Positions 1-6,234 of a stretch of DNA of 9,664 bases are shown piece after piece. The notes under the pieces are model-generated. The model was not told the DNA's origin, did not search any database, and saw only the letters and a list, made by a program, of their open reading frames with translations. The DNA comes from WLMZ01 sp037140375 (lineage in GTDB: Bacteria > Actinomycetota > Acidimicrobiia > Acidimicrobiales > Ilumatobacteraceae). Positions within the stretch are counted from its first letter, which is position 1, and each line of letters begins with the position of its first letter. Position numbers and translations under genes: made by a program. The DNA lies in assembly GCA_037140375.1 (NCBI GenBank), contig JBAXER010000092.1:1-9664 (forward strand), written 5' to 3'.

Positions 1-474
1 CTGAGGATCCGCGAGGCAGTGCGCGGGCTCGTGGTCGACAGCGAAGGTCGCGTCTTGCTTGTTCGTTTCGAGTTTCCGGCCGGAACACGTTGGGCCCTGC
101 CGGGCGGCGGCCTCGATGCAGGCGAAACTCATCACGACGCCCTACGCCGAGAACTCGCCGAAGAAGTGGGACTACATGACGCACTCATCGGCGCGCATCT
201 GTGGAACCGACTGCACATTGTGGCGTTCATGAGCGGAGAGTTCGATGGCCAACGTGAACAGATCTACGAAGTAGACGTTCCGGCCGGCTTTGATCCGCAG
301 CCACAGTTCAGCTGGGAACAGCTCAACGCCGAGTTCGTGTTCGAGTTGCGCTGGTGGACGCTGACCGAACTGAAGCAGGCCCGAGTAGACACCGCGCCTC
401 GCGATCTGGTGCGGTTGCTACACAACTACCTCACCATGGGTCCCCCGCCGCAGCCGATCGACGTAGAGCCCTAA
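1..474 (+). CDS. Nudix (MutT-like) hydrolase, 5' end outside window
   Basis: Probable Nudix hydrolase, a Mg-dependent enzyme cleaving nucleoside diphosphates linked to another group; the substrate cannot be told from sequence. A complete Nudix box (GX5EX7REUXEEXGU) is visible: after WALPGG comes GLDAGE, then RELAEEVGL, at about residues 30-52 counted from the GTG at 19. The frame is open to base 1 and reads LRIREAV before that GTG, which fits the first beta strand of a Nudix fold, so the real start probably lies upstream and the gene is cut by the window edge. The tail is proline-rich (MGPPPQPIDVEP) and ends at TAA 472-474. It converges on dnaE2 with only 21 bp between stop codons and no clear terminator hairpin. 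MutT-like pool cleaning, ADP-ribose or other nucleotide substrates are all possible. Confidence 0.88.
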   Translation: MRIREAVRGLVVDSEGRVLLVRFEFPAGTRWALPGGGLDAGETHHDALRRELAEEVGLHDALIGAHLWNRLHIVAFMSGEFDGQREQIYEVDVPAGFDPQPQFSWEQLNAEFVFELRWWTLTELKQARVDTAPRDLVRLLHNYLTMGPPPQPIDVEP

Positions 475-495
475 GCCTCGACGAAACAACATCCA

Positions 496-3400
496 TCAGC
501 GGAAATCGCGGCTCGGGCTGGCATGCACCGCTGGCATGCTCAAGGCCGTGATGTGTTCGGCCACGACGTTGATGACTCCCTCGTGACGCTCGAGACGGCC
601 GCGCACAAACAGCGCCGACGCCTCGCGGGCCACGCGCCGATACCGCGCCCAACAGCCCTTTGAGCACACGATGTTGATGAGCCCGGTTTCGTCTTCGAGG
701 TTCATGAACGTGGTGCCTTGCGCCGTCATCGGCCGTTGTCGATGGGTGACCAAGCCAGCCACCAACACCTTGCTCTGCGGCTCGCACTGCCACAACCCCG
801 CAGAGGTAACCACCCCAAGCGTCGAGAGACGCGACCGGATGAACTGGGTTGGGTGACCGTTTGGGGCGATGCCTGTTGCCCACAGATCGGCCACTGCAAC
901 CTCTACTGGTTCCATGCCTGCCAGACGTGGCGCCTGCGCGCCGGTGACGATGCCCTCAAGGCGGTTGGGGCGCGACTGCGCTACTGCCCCAACGCTCCAC
1001 AACGCCTCGCGGCGATCGAGACCAAAGCATTCGGTGAACGCCCCACCAGTAGCGAGTGCTTCGAGTTGGGCGAGATCGAGTGACGGCACGCGACGAGCGA
1101 GGTCTTCGATGTGAGTGAACGGCCCGTGTTCGATGCGCTCGGTTTCGATGAGCGCGGCCAACGACGAGCCGATGCCGCGCACCGAGCCGATGCCCAAACG
1201 CACAGCCTGCCCCGAACACGACGCAGCATCGGGCTGCAATGTGGCCGCCGCCAACGACGTATTGATGTCGGGTGTATGCGTGATGACCCCGTGACGTGTG
1301 GCGTCTTGCACCAGCGAATGCGGCGACCAGAAACCCATAGGTTGCGCGTTGAGCAACGCTGCACAAAACGCAGCTGGCTCATGGAACTTGATCCAGGCCG
1401 ACGCGTAGACCAAGTAGGCAAACGACACCGAGTGCGACTCGGGGAATCCGTAGTTGGCAAAGGCCGACATCTTCACAAAGATCTCGTCGGCGACATCGCC
1501 GGTGATGCCGCGCTCGGCCATGCCCTCGAACAATCGCTCGCGCAGTTTTTGCATGCGCGCCTGCGAACGTTTTGAGCCCATCGCCTGACGAAGTTGGTCG
1601 GCTTCGCTGGGAGTGAAGCCAGCGACATCGATGGCCATCTGCATCAGCTGTTCTTGGAACAACGGCACGCCAAGGGTTTTGCCCAAGCTGTTTTCGAGCA
1701 GCGGATGCAAATAGGTAACCGGCTCTTGGCCATTGCGGCGCCGGATGTAGGGATGCACCGACCCACCCTGAATAGGACCGGGGCGGATGAGTGCAACCTC
1801 GACAACGATGTCGTAAAAGCGTCGCGGCTTGAGCCGCGGCAACGTAGCCATTTGGGCCCGGCTCTCGATCTGGAAGACACCCACAGTGTCGGCCCGACAG
1901 AGCATGCTGTACACATCGTCTTCTTGCGGGATGGTGGCCAGATCGATCTCGTATCCCTGATGCTCGCGGATGAGATCGACCGCGTAATGCAAGGCGCTGA
2001 GCATGCCCAAACCCAGCAGATCGAACTTCACGAGCCCCGCCGCAGCGCAATCGTCTTTGTCCCATTGCAACACACTGCGGTTCTCCATGCGACCCCACTC
2101 GACTGGGCACACCTCGATGATGGGGCGATCGCAAATGACCATGCCGCCCGAATGGATACCGAGATGACGCGGCGCATCTTCGACTTCGGCGGCAAGCTCG
2201 AGCACCGCTGCGGGAATGTTCTGGTCGGGCAAAGCAGCCGTGGCAGCAACCCCACCCCAACCATCGACCTGTTTGCTCCATGCGTCTTGCTGACCCGGCG
2301 CGTATCCCAATGCCTTGGCCATATCGCGTACGGCCGAACGGGCTCGATAGGTGATGACGTTGGCAACCTGCGCAGCGTGGTGGCGGCCGTGGCGTTGATA
2401 CACGTATTGGATGACCTCTTCGCGACGGTTGCTTTCGATATCGATGTCGATGTCGGGCGGGCCATCGCGCTCGGGTGACAAAAACCGTTCGAACAACAAG
2501 CCCAACGCAACGGCATCGGCCTTGGTGATACCCAGCGCGTAACACGCCGCGCTGTTGGCCGCACTGCCCCGACCTTGGCAATAGATGTTGGCCCGCTCGC
2601 AGAACTGCACGATGTCCCAGACCACCAAGAAGTAGCCCGCAAAATTGAGGGACTCGATGACCGAAAGCTCGTGGTCGATGGTGCGCCACGCCCGCGCCCT
2701 CACCGAAAGATCTTCGCCCGCCTGTGGCCGCTCGCCGTATCGACGGCGCGCCCCCGCCTCGACCAACACACGCAGATATTGCATCTCGGTGAGTTGCTCG
2801 CCCTGCGCCCCACGCGGGCATGGGAACGGCGGCAGATTGGGTGCCACCAGCGACAGATCGAAGGCCCCGGCGCGCCCAATGGCTGCCGCTGTTTCGACAA
2901 CACCCGGATAGCGAGCAAAGCGCCGCGCTTGTTCGGCGCCACTGCGCACATGAGCTGTAGCGCCAGCAGGCAACCACGGGTTCATCTCTTCGAGACTGCG
3001 CCGGGCACGCACCGCCCACAGCGCCGTGGCCAAGCGCCGATGCTGCGGCGTTGCGTAGTGCACATCGTTGGTCGCAATGCATGCCAGATCGTGACGAGCA
3101 GCAAGCTCGGCAAGCGCATCGTTGCGCGCCGAGTCGAGCGGGTCGCCGTGATCCCACAGCTCGACAACCACACGTTCACGGCCGAACAACGCAATCAGTT
3201 GCTGCAGCTCGCGCGCCGCCGCAGCCGGGCCCTCGCGCACCAACGCTGCCGGCACCACACCATGGCGACAGCCAGTGAGCACCCACCAATGGTCGCGGCC
3301 GACCTCGGCTAATTGAGCCAACTCGAACTGCGGGGCCCCCTTTTCGCCAGCAAGTTGGCCAAGGCTCACGGCCCGAGCCAGGCGCGCGTAACCAGCGGGG

Positions 3401-3879
3401 CCATCGGCCAACAACACCACGTGTTCACCGGGCGGATCGGGTAAGCCTGGCTCAAACCGGGTCATGCCCAGTGTGAGCTCGGCCCCAAACAAGGTGGGTA
3501 ACCCAACAGCGCGGGCCGCCTCGGCGAAGCGCACCACGCCATACAGCCCGTTTTGATCAGTGAGTGCCAGCGCTTCGAGACCAAGCCGAGCGGCTTCTTC
3601 GGCCAACTGCTCTGGGTGCGATGCGCCGCTGAGAAATGAGAAGTTCGATTGGCAATGCAGCTCGGCGTAGGGCACGGTGCGAGCACCGCCGGCGTTGTCG
3701 ACACGTTGGGCCAGCGGTTCGAGCGGTTCGAACGGTTGGCGTTTGCGGGTAAGCGCCGGGCCATCGCCACCTGCATTGGCACTCGAGCTGCCGGGCGCGC
3801 GACCATCGGGCCGCCGGACTCGGTCGGATAACGCTTGCTCAAGTTCACGCCACGGCATCGCCGGGTTGTCGAACCCCAT
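496..3879 (-). CDS. dnaE2: Error-prone DNA polymerase III alpha-type subunit DnaE2 (ImuC)
   Basis: C-family polymerase that extends DNA past lesions in SOS-induced mutagenesis, working with ImuB and the beta clamp. Numbered from ATG 3879 (1127 aa): N-terminal PHP domain from about residue 72, polymerase core with PDIDIDIE (catalytic Asp 476 and 478) and VKFDLLGL (third Asp, 620), the conserved RPGPIQGGSVHPYIRRRNG block, helix-hairpin-helix region, and a C-terminal OB fold (about 1037-1104: VTHRQRP, FMNLEDETG). The SRDFR ending is typical of DnaE2. An in-frame GTG at 3903 would add eight residues but lies inside the LexA box, and MGF..PW.E at the ATG aligns with the recalled mycobacterial N terminus, so I prefer the ATG. 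Oddity: two usual PHP metal ligands are replaced (HCQ for HxH, TDQ for TDH). The frame is intact. Confidence 0.96.
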   Translation of the reverse strand: MGFDNPAMPWRELEQALSDRVRRPDGRAPGSSSANAGGDGPALTRKRQPFEPLEPLAQRVDNAGGARTVPYAELHCQSNFSFLSGASHPEQLAEEAARLGLEALALTDQNGLYGVVRFAEAARAVGLPTLFGAELTLGMTRFEPGLPDPPGEHVVLLADGPAGYARLARAVSLGQLAGEKGAPQFELAQLAEVGRDHWWVLTGCRHGVVPAALVREGPAAAARELQQLIALFGRERVVVELWDHGDPLDSARNDALAELAARHDLACIATNDVHYATPQHRRLATALWAVRARRSLEEMNPWLPAGATAHVRSGAEQARRFARYPGVVETAAAIGRAGAFDLSLVAPNLPPFPCPRGAQGEQLTEMQYLRVLVEAGARRRYGERPQAGEDLSVRARAWRTIDHELSVIESLNFAGYFLVVWDIVQFCERANIYCQGRGSAANSAACYALGITKADAVALGLLFERFLSPERDGPPDIDIDIESNRREEVIQYVYQRHGRHHAAQVANVITYRARSAVRDMAKALGYAPGQQDAWSKQVDGWGGVAATAALPDQNIPAAVLELAAEVEDAPRHLGIHSGGMVICDRPIIEVCPVEWGRMENRSVLQWDKDDCAAAGLVKFDLLGLGMLSALHYAVDLIREHQGYEIDLATIPQEDDVYSMLCRADTVGVFQIESRAQMATLPRLKPRRFYDIVVEVALIRPGPIQGGSVHPYIRRRNGQEPVTYLHPLLENSLGKTLGVPLFQEQLMQMAIDVAGFTPSEADQLRQAMGSKRSQARMQKLRERLFEGMAERGITGDVADEIFVKMSAFANYGFPESHSVSFAYLVYASAWIKFHEPAAFCAALLNAQPMGFWSPHSLVQDATRHGVITHTPDINTSLAAATLQPDAASCSGQAVRLGIGSVRGIGSSLAALIETERIEHGPFTHIEDLARRVPSLDLAQLEALATGGAFTECFGLDRREALWSVGAVAQSRPNRLEGIVTGAQAPRLAGMEPVEVAVADLWATGIAPNGHPTQFIRSRLSTLGVVTSAGLWQCEPQSKVLVAGLVTHRQRPMTAQGTTFMNLEDETGLINIVCSKGCWARYRRVAREASALFVRGRLERHEGVINVVAEHITALSMPAVHASPSRDFR

Positions 3880-3889
3880 AGGATTTGCC

Positions 3890-3895
3890 AGTGTA
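3890..3895 (-). promoter_or_regulatory. Candidate -10 element of dnaE2
   Basis: On the minus strand the hexamer TACACT fits the actinobacterial TAnnnT -10 pattern. It ends 10 nt before the ATG at 3879, so transcription would begin only a few bases ahead of the ATG, giving a leaderless or nearly leaderless mRNA. This agrees with the lack of a Shine-Dalgarno sequence there. No convincing -35 hexamer was seen. It abuts the LexA box directly. Confidence 0.45.
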
Positions 3896-3911
3896 TCGAA
3901 CACACGTTCGT
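3896..3911. promoter_or_regulatory. LexA-binding SOS box controlling dnaE2
   Basis: The sequence TCGAAC-ACAC-GTTCGT matches the actinobacterial/Bacillus-type SOS box TCGAAC-N4-GTTCGA at every defined position but the last. It lies in the short gap between the upstream Nudix gene and dnaE2, next to a -10-like hexamer and 17-32 bases before the preferred ATG. LexA bound here would block the promoter until DNA damage. dnaE2 is a known SOS gene in mycobacteria, which supports the call. Confidence 0.85.
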
Positions 3912-3935
3912 ATCGCTAGGGGCAACCTTGGTTGA

Positions 3936-4481
3936 TCATGATTCGGGATCGAAGCGCGGCCGAAGCAAACGCAGCGCACCAACAAGACCTTCGTCGGCGA
4001 TTGCAATGGCTTCTGCCCAACCGAACCAACGCGCATCGGGGCTCTCACCCTCTGGCGGGGCTGGGTCAGCGTCGGGTCCGAACACGAGATATCGCACATC
4101 GAGGTGGGTATGACCACGCGGCCCAGGGTGCACATCGATGTGCACCAGTTCGGCACCAGTAGCCGGATGCCACACCTCAAGGCCAGTTTCCTCACGAGCC
4201 TCACGCAACGCACCATCGCTGGGTGATTCGCCGGTCTCGATATGACCGCCAGGCTGCAGCCACAGGCCGAGTCGCTTATGCAGATGCAACACCACGCCGC
4301 GGCTGCCGACCACGATGGCCGACGCAGTGACGTGCACCGGATCGGCCTCTTCGCTGAAGGGATGCTCAAGCAGATCGAGATGCTCGACAAACGCGAGCAA
4401 CGAACGCACTTCGCGCTGGTCGACGCCGACGCGGGCAAGTACAGCGTTGCGGATGTCGTTGCACATGTCGATGGGTGTCAC
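3936..4481 (-). CDS. Nudix hydrolase upstream of dnaE2
   Basis: A 181-residue Nudix hydrolase with the box at residues 79-101 (GHIETGE, then REAREETGL), preceded by HKRLGLWLQPGG and followed by HTHLDVRYLVFG. An N-terminal helical part (about residues 1-45) precedes the Nudix fold, as in several actinobacterial Nudix proteins whose substrates are unknown to me. The GTG at 4481 is the first possible start: the frame stays open upstream to a TAG at 4581-4583 but holds no ATG, GTG or TTG. No Shine-Dalgarno sequence precedes the GTG; an ATG at residue 6 is an alternative. It is co-directional with dnaE2, 56 bp ahead of the dnaE2 ATG, but the LexA box between them suggests dnaE2 has its own promoter. 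A role in cleaning damaged nucleotides is an inference from position only. Confidence 0.87.
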   Translation of the reverse strand: MTPIDMCNDIRNAVLARVGVDQREVRSLLAFVEHLDLLEHPFSEEADPVHVTASAIVVGSRGVVLHLHKRLGLWLQPGGHIETGESPSDGALREAREETGLEVWHPATGAELVHIDVHPGPRGHTHLDVRYLVFGPDADPAPPEGESPDARWFGWAEAIAIADEGLVGALRLLRPRFDPES

Positions 4482-4607
4482 GGTAGCGACAAGCGGTACC
4501 TGAGACCAGTCGTAGGGCCAAACGCGAAGGTCGGGATGACAAAGGTCCCGAAGTAACTCTGCGCTGCGCTGGTGGACTGACTATGCCTCCCGAACAAAGG
4601 AGTGGCG
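4482..4607. promoter_or_regulatory. Divergent intergenic region
   Basis: This 126-bp stretch separates the minus-strand Nudix gene from the plus-strand secreted-protein gene and should hold both promoters. I could not pick out a convincing -35/-10 pair. A strong ribosome-binding site, AAAGGAG at 4596-4602, lies 5 nt before the ATG at 4608. It also decides that start, because the alternative GTG at 4602 would overlap the binding site. Confidence 0.5.
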
Positions 4608-5303
4608 ATGCGAACAGGGAAGCAAGGCGAACGGCACATCGAGTTGGTGCGACCCGCAACTCCCCACCGGGGAGCAGCCCGCAAGGCGCTGCGCTATCTG
4701 ATCGCTCTCTCTGCGCTCCTCGCTCTGATTCTCGCCGCAGGCACGCTTCGTCCCACCGTGGTGCCGCCAGCGGCTGTCACTGTTGAGCCTCACGTCGTCA
4801 CCATCACCGCAGTGCCAACCACCACCACAGTGGCCACCACCGCCACCACCGCCACCACCGTGACCGTCGCCACGCCCGAAACCATCGGCATCACCGACGG
4901 GTTGCCAACTGCGCTGCTCGCAGCTCCGGTGCACGTACAGGTGCTGGCGGGTAAGGCTCAATGGTTGGCCGACGACGCACTCGGCGTCGCCACTGATGGC
5001 GACACCCGCATCTTGGCCGGCAAAGTTCTCTACGCGATCGGCGACAACCATGCTTGGCAGCTTGTGGCCTACGTAACCGGCGCCGAAGGCGCCACCGCCA
5101 AGCCCGAATGCGTGTTCATCGACCAGCCACTCGCTGGAGATACACCGCGAGTGATCGCTGGCGAGCCAGTCATCATCAGCAAGCAACCGATTCTCATCTG
5201 CAAGGGCGTCGAAGGACACTCCGGTGGGATCTTCAGGGCCACCCTCGACATCGAGGGCACGGCTTCCGGCGAGATCACGGTGAAGGTGGATCTCATCCCA
5301 TGA
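4608..5303 (+). CDS. Exported or membrane-anchored protein, paralog 1
   Basis: I do not recognise the family. The 231-residue product has a basic N terminus, a hydrophobic segment (about 30-46, RYLIALSALLALILAAG) without a clear AxA cleavage motif, a Thr/Ala/Val-rich linker (about 70-90), and a C-terminal domain (about 106-231). That domain is shared with the next two genes: VHVQVLAGKAQW, TRILAGKVLYAIGDN..WQLVAYVTG, and an ending built of alternating strands. Cys168 and Cys198 are the only cysteines, 30 residues apart as in both paralogs, and probably form a disulfide outside the membrane. The predicted fold is all-beta. The lack of a cleavage site suggests an anchored domain on a flexible stalk. 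The ATG at 4608 is chosen over GTG 4602 because AAAGGAG (4596-4602) is correctly spaced for it. Unlike the two downstream paralogs it lacks the 20-nt core leader. Confidence 0.83.
   Translation: MRTGKQGERHIELVRPATPHRGAARKALRYLIALSALLALILAAGTLRPTVVPPAAVTVEPHVVTITAVPTTTTVATTATTATTVTVATPETIGITDGLPTALLAAPVHVQVLAGKAQWLADDALGVATDGDTRILAGKVLYAIGDNHAWQLVAYVTGAEGATAKPECVFIDQPLAGDTPRVIAGEPVIISKQPILICKGVEGHSGGIFRATLDIEGTASGEITVKVDLIP
4833..4859 (+). repeat. Three perfect 9-bp repeats in linker
   Basis: The unit GCCACCACC occurs three times in tandem and encodes Ala-Thr-Thr three times within the Thr-rich linker of paralog 1. Because the unit is a multiple of three, copy-number change by slippage would alter stalk length without a frameshift. 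Confidence 0.9.
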
Positions 5304-5309
5304 CGCTGA

Positions 5310-5418
5310 TTCGGAAATCTTCTCCAGTTATGCCCGATTGGCGTCGATACATCTGTGGCCCGCAAGAGGGCCAATCAAGAGATACGCGACACGTATCTGC
5401 AGAGCGGCAGGAAACATC
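5310..5418 (+). promoter_or_regulatory. Candidate structured RNA leader A (before paralog 2)
   Basis: The leader contains, in order: TTCGG (5310-5314); a core (5334-5353) identical to that of leader B; hairpin 1, GGCCC-GCAAGA-GGGCC (5357-5372); hairpin 2, GATACG-CGACA-CGTATC (5381-5397); and the ribosome-binding segment GCGGCAGGAAAC before ATG 5419. The same parts occur in the same order and at nearly the same spacing before paralog 3. Hairpin 2 differs there by an A-U to G-C pair change and a G-C to G-U change. TCGG upstream can pair with CCGA in the core. In this copy only, GATTGG of the core can also pair with CCAATC (5371-5376), competing with hairpin 1. No known riboswitch class was recognised. 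A protein-binding site or leftover duplication are alternatives. Confidence 0.55.
5334..5353 (+). repeat. 20-bp direct repeat, copy 1
   Basis: CCGATTGGCGTCGATACATC occurs here and, without a mismatch, at 6152-6171. Both copies sit 83-85 bases before the start codon of an exported-protein gene. The flanks have diverged much more, so this core is probably under selection. Confidence 0.95.
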
Positions 5419-6087
5419 ATGCGCACATTTGATACTCCCAGCGCCGGGCGTCGGCGCGTTCATCACCTAGTTGTTGTCTTCGCAACAGTGCTCGCAGCGT
5501 CGGTGGTCGCAACGCACCCCGCCAGCGCTCACAAAGGCGAGGACCGAAGCCGACAGACCGAGGACTCACGCGACGAGGACTCGCACGACAGCACTCGAGC
5601 GCTTCACCTCACGGTTGAGCCGGCGTCGTTGATCATCAGCGAGCCAATGCTCGTGCCGCCTCCTACCGGTAACGAATCGCTAGCGGTTCAAGGATCTGGT
5701 GCCGGTGAGTCGTTGAGCGTGTGGGTCCCACCGGGAACGGCTCAATGGTCGGCGAGCGCGAACGTCTCAAGCCCCGTTGCGGGCAGAACCCGAATTCTCA
5801 GCGGCACCGTGCTCTACGCCCTCGGCGACAACAAGCCGTGGCGCCTCGTAGCCCACATCAGCGGAGCCGAGGATGCCCGAGTTCAACCGAGCTGCGAGTC
5901 GACCTACACACAAACTCCGGGCACGCCGCTCTCGGCGATCGCCGGCAGATCGGTAACGATCGGCCACAAGGCTGTTGTCGTCTGCTCTGGCGTCTCGGGC
6001 AACTCTTCTGGACTCTTCACGGTGGCCCTCGATGTCGTTGGCAAGGTCAGCGGCAACGTGTCGATCACCGTTGAGCTCACTCACTGA
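5419..6087 (+). CDS. Secreted protein, paralog 2
   Basis: A 222-residue protein of unrecognised family. The N terminus is a good Sec signal peptide: basic residues (RRRVHH), a hydrophobic core (LVVVFATVLAASVV) and the cleavage motif ASA-H at 35-38. A highly charged Asp/Glu/Arg/Lys/His linker follows (about 38-60), then the motif LTVEP and the domain shared with the flanking paralogs: GTAQW, TRILSGTVLYALGDN..WRLVAHISG. Cys159 and Cys189 keep the 30-residue spacing of the family. The ATG at 5419 is chosen because AGGAAA (5409-5414) precedes it and the same arrangement precedes paralog 3; an in-frame TTG at 5338 would lie within the conserved leader. The gap after paralog 1 is 115 bp, filled mostly by the leader. 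Function is unknown; a cell-surface binding or structural role is only a guess. Confidence 0.84.
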   Translation: MRTFDTPSAGRRRVHHLVVVFATVLAASVVATHPASAHKGEDRSRQTEDSRDEDSHDSTRALHLTVEPASLIISEPMLVPPPTGNESLAVQGSGAGESLSVWVPPGTAQWSASANVSSPVAGRTRILSGTVLYALGDNKPWRLVAHISGAEDARVQPSCESTYTQTPGTPLSAIAGRSVTIGHKAVVVCSGVSGNSSGLFTVALDVVGKVSGNVSITVELTH

Positions 6088-6099
6088 GCACCACAAGCA

Positions 6100-6123
6100 G
6101 CCTTCACTAAAGCCTTCACTAAA
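6100..6123 (+). repeat. Perfect 12-bp tandem direct repeat
   Basis: GCCTTCACTAAA occurs twice without a gap (6100-6111 and 6112-6123), between the stop codon of paralog 2 and leader B. The TTCACT parts repeat with a 12-bp period, near the 11-bp period of OmpR/PhoB-type operators, so a regulator site is possible. A recent short duplication is the simple alternative. No similar pair was seen ahead of paralog 2. Confidence 0.8.
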
Positions 6124-6126
6124 GGT

Positions 6127-6234
6127 TTCGGCAAGGTCGCTTCAGCCACGGCCGATTGGCGTCGATACATCAATGCCCGGTTACAGGGCGGCGACTCGAT
6201 GCGCAATGTGCATCCCCAACGCGGCGGAAACCCC
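6127..6234 (+). promoter_or_regulatory. Candidate structured RNA leader B (before paralog 3)
   Basis: This is the second copy of the leader architecture: TTCGG (6127-6131), the 20-nt core (6152-6171), hairpin 1 with stem GCCC/GGGC plus a U-G pair (6174-6190), hairpin 2 GATGCG-CAATG-TGCATC (6198-6214), and GCGGCGGAAAC before ATG 6235. TCGGC (6128-6132) can pair with GCCGA (6151-6155). Overlapping that arm, GGTTTC (6124-6129) is a perfect complement of GAAACC (6227-6232) at the ribosome-binding site. The two pairings exclude each other, as expected of a translation switch, but the second is not present in leader A. The alternative ATG at 6199 falls inside hairpin 2. Confidence 0.55.
6152..6171 (+). 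repeat. 20-bp direct repeat, copy 2
   Basis: This is identical at all 20 positions to 5334-5353 and occupies the same place relative to the start codon of paralog 3. It is the most conserved part of the candidate RNA leader. Confidence 0.95.

Noticed and set aside
1379..3157. Long minus-strand ORF of 592 codons within dnaE2, and a 294-codon plus-strand ORF at 1594-2478
   Set aside because: Both overlap dnaE2 in other frames. Their products are rich in Arg, Cys, His and Ser and lack domains, as expected of shadow frames in a G+C-rich gene.
3714..3740. Tandem GCGGTTCGA units containing TTCGAA, resembling LexA half-sites
   Set aside because: They encode the repeated Glu-Pro residues of the DnaE2 N-terminal region (QPFEPLEPLAQ) and do not have the TCGAAC-N4-GTTCGA layout.
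5338..5418. N-terminal extension of paralog 2 from TTG 5338
   Set aside because: It would translate the conserved leader, places 27 residues before the signal peptide, and lacks a ribosome-binding site, whereas ATG 5419 has AGGAAA.
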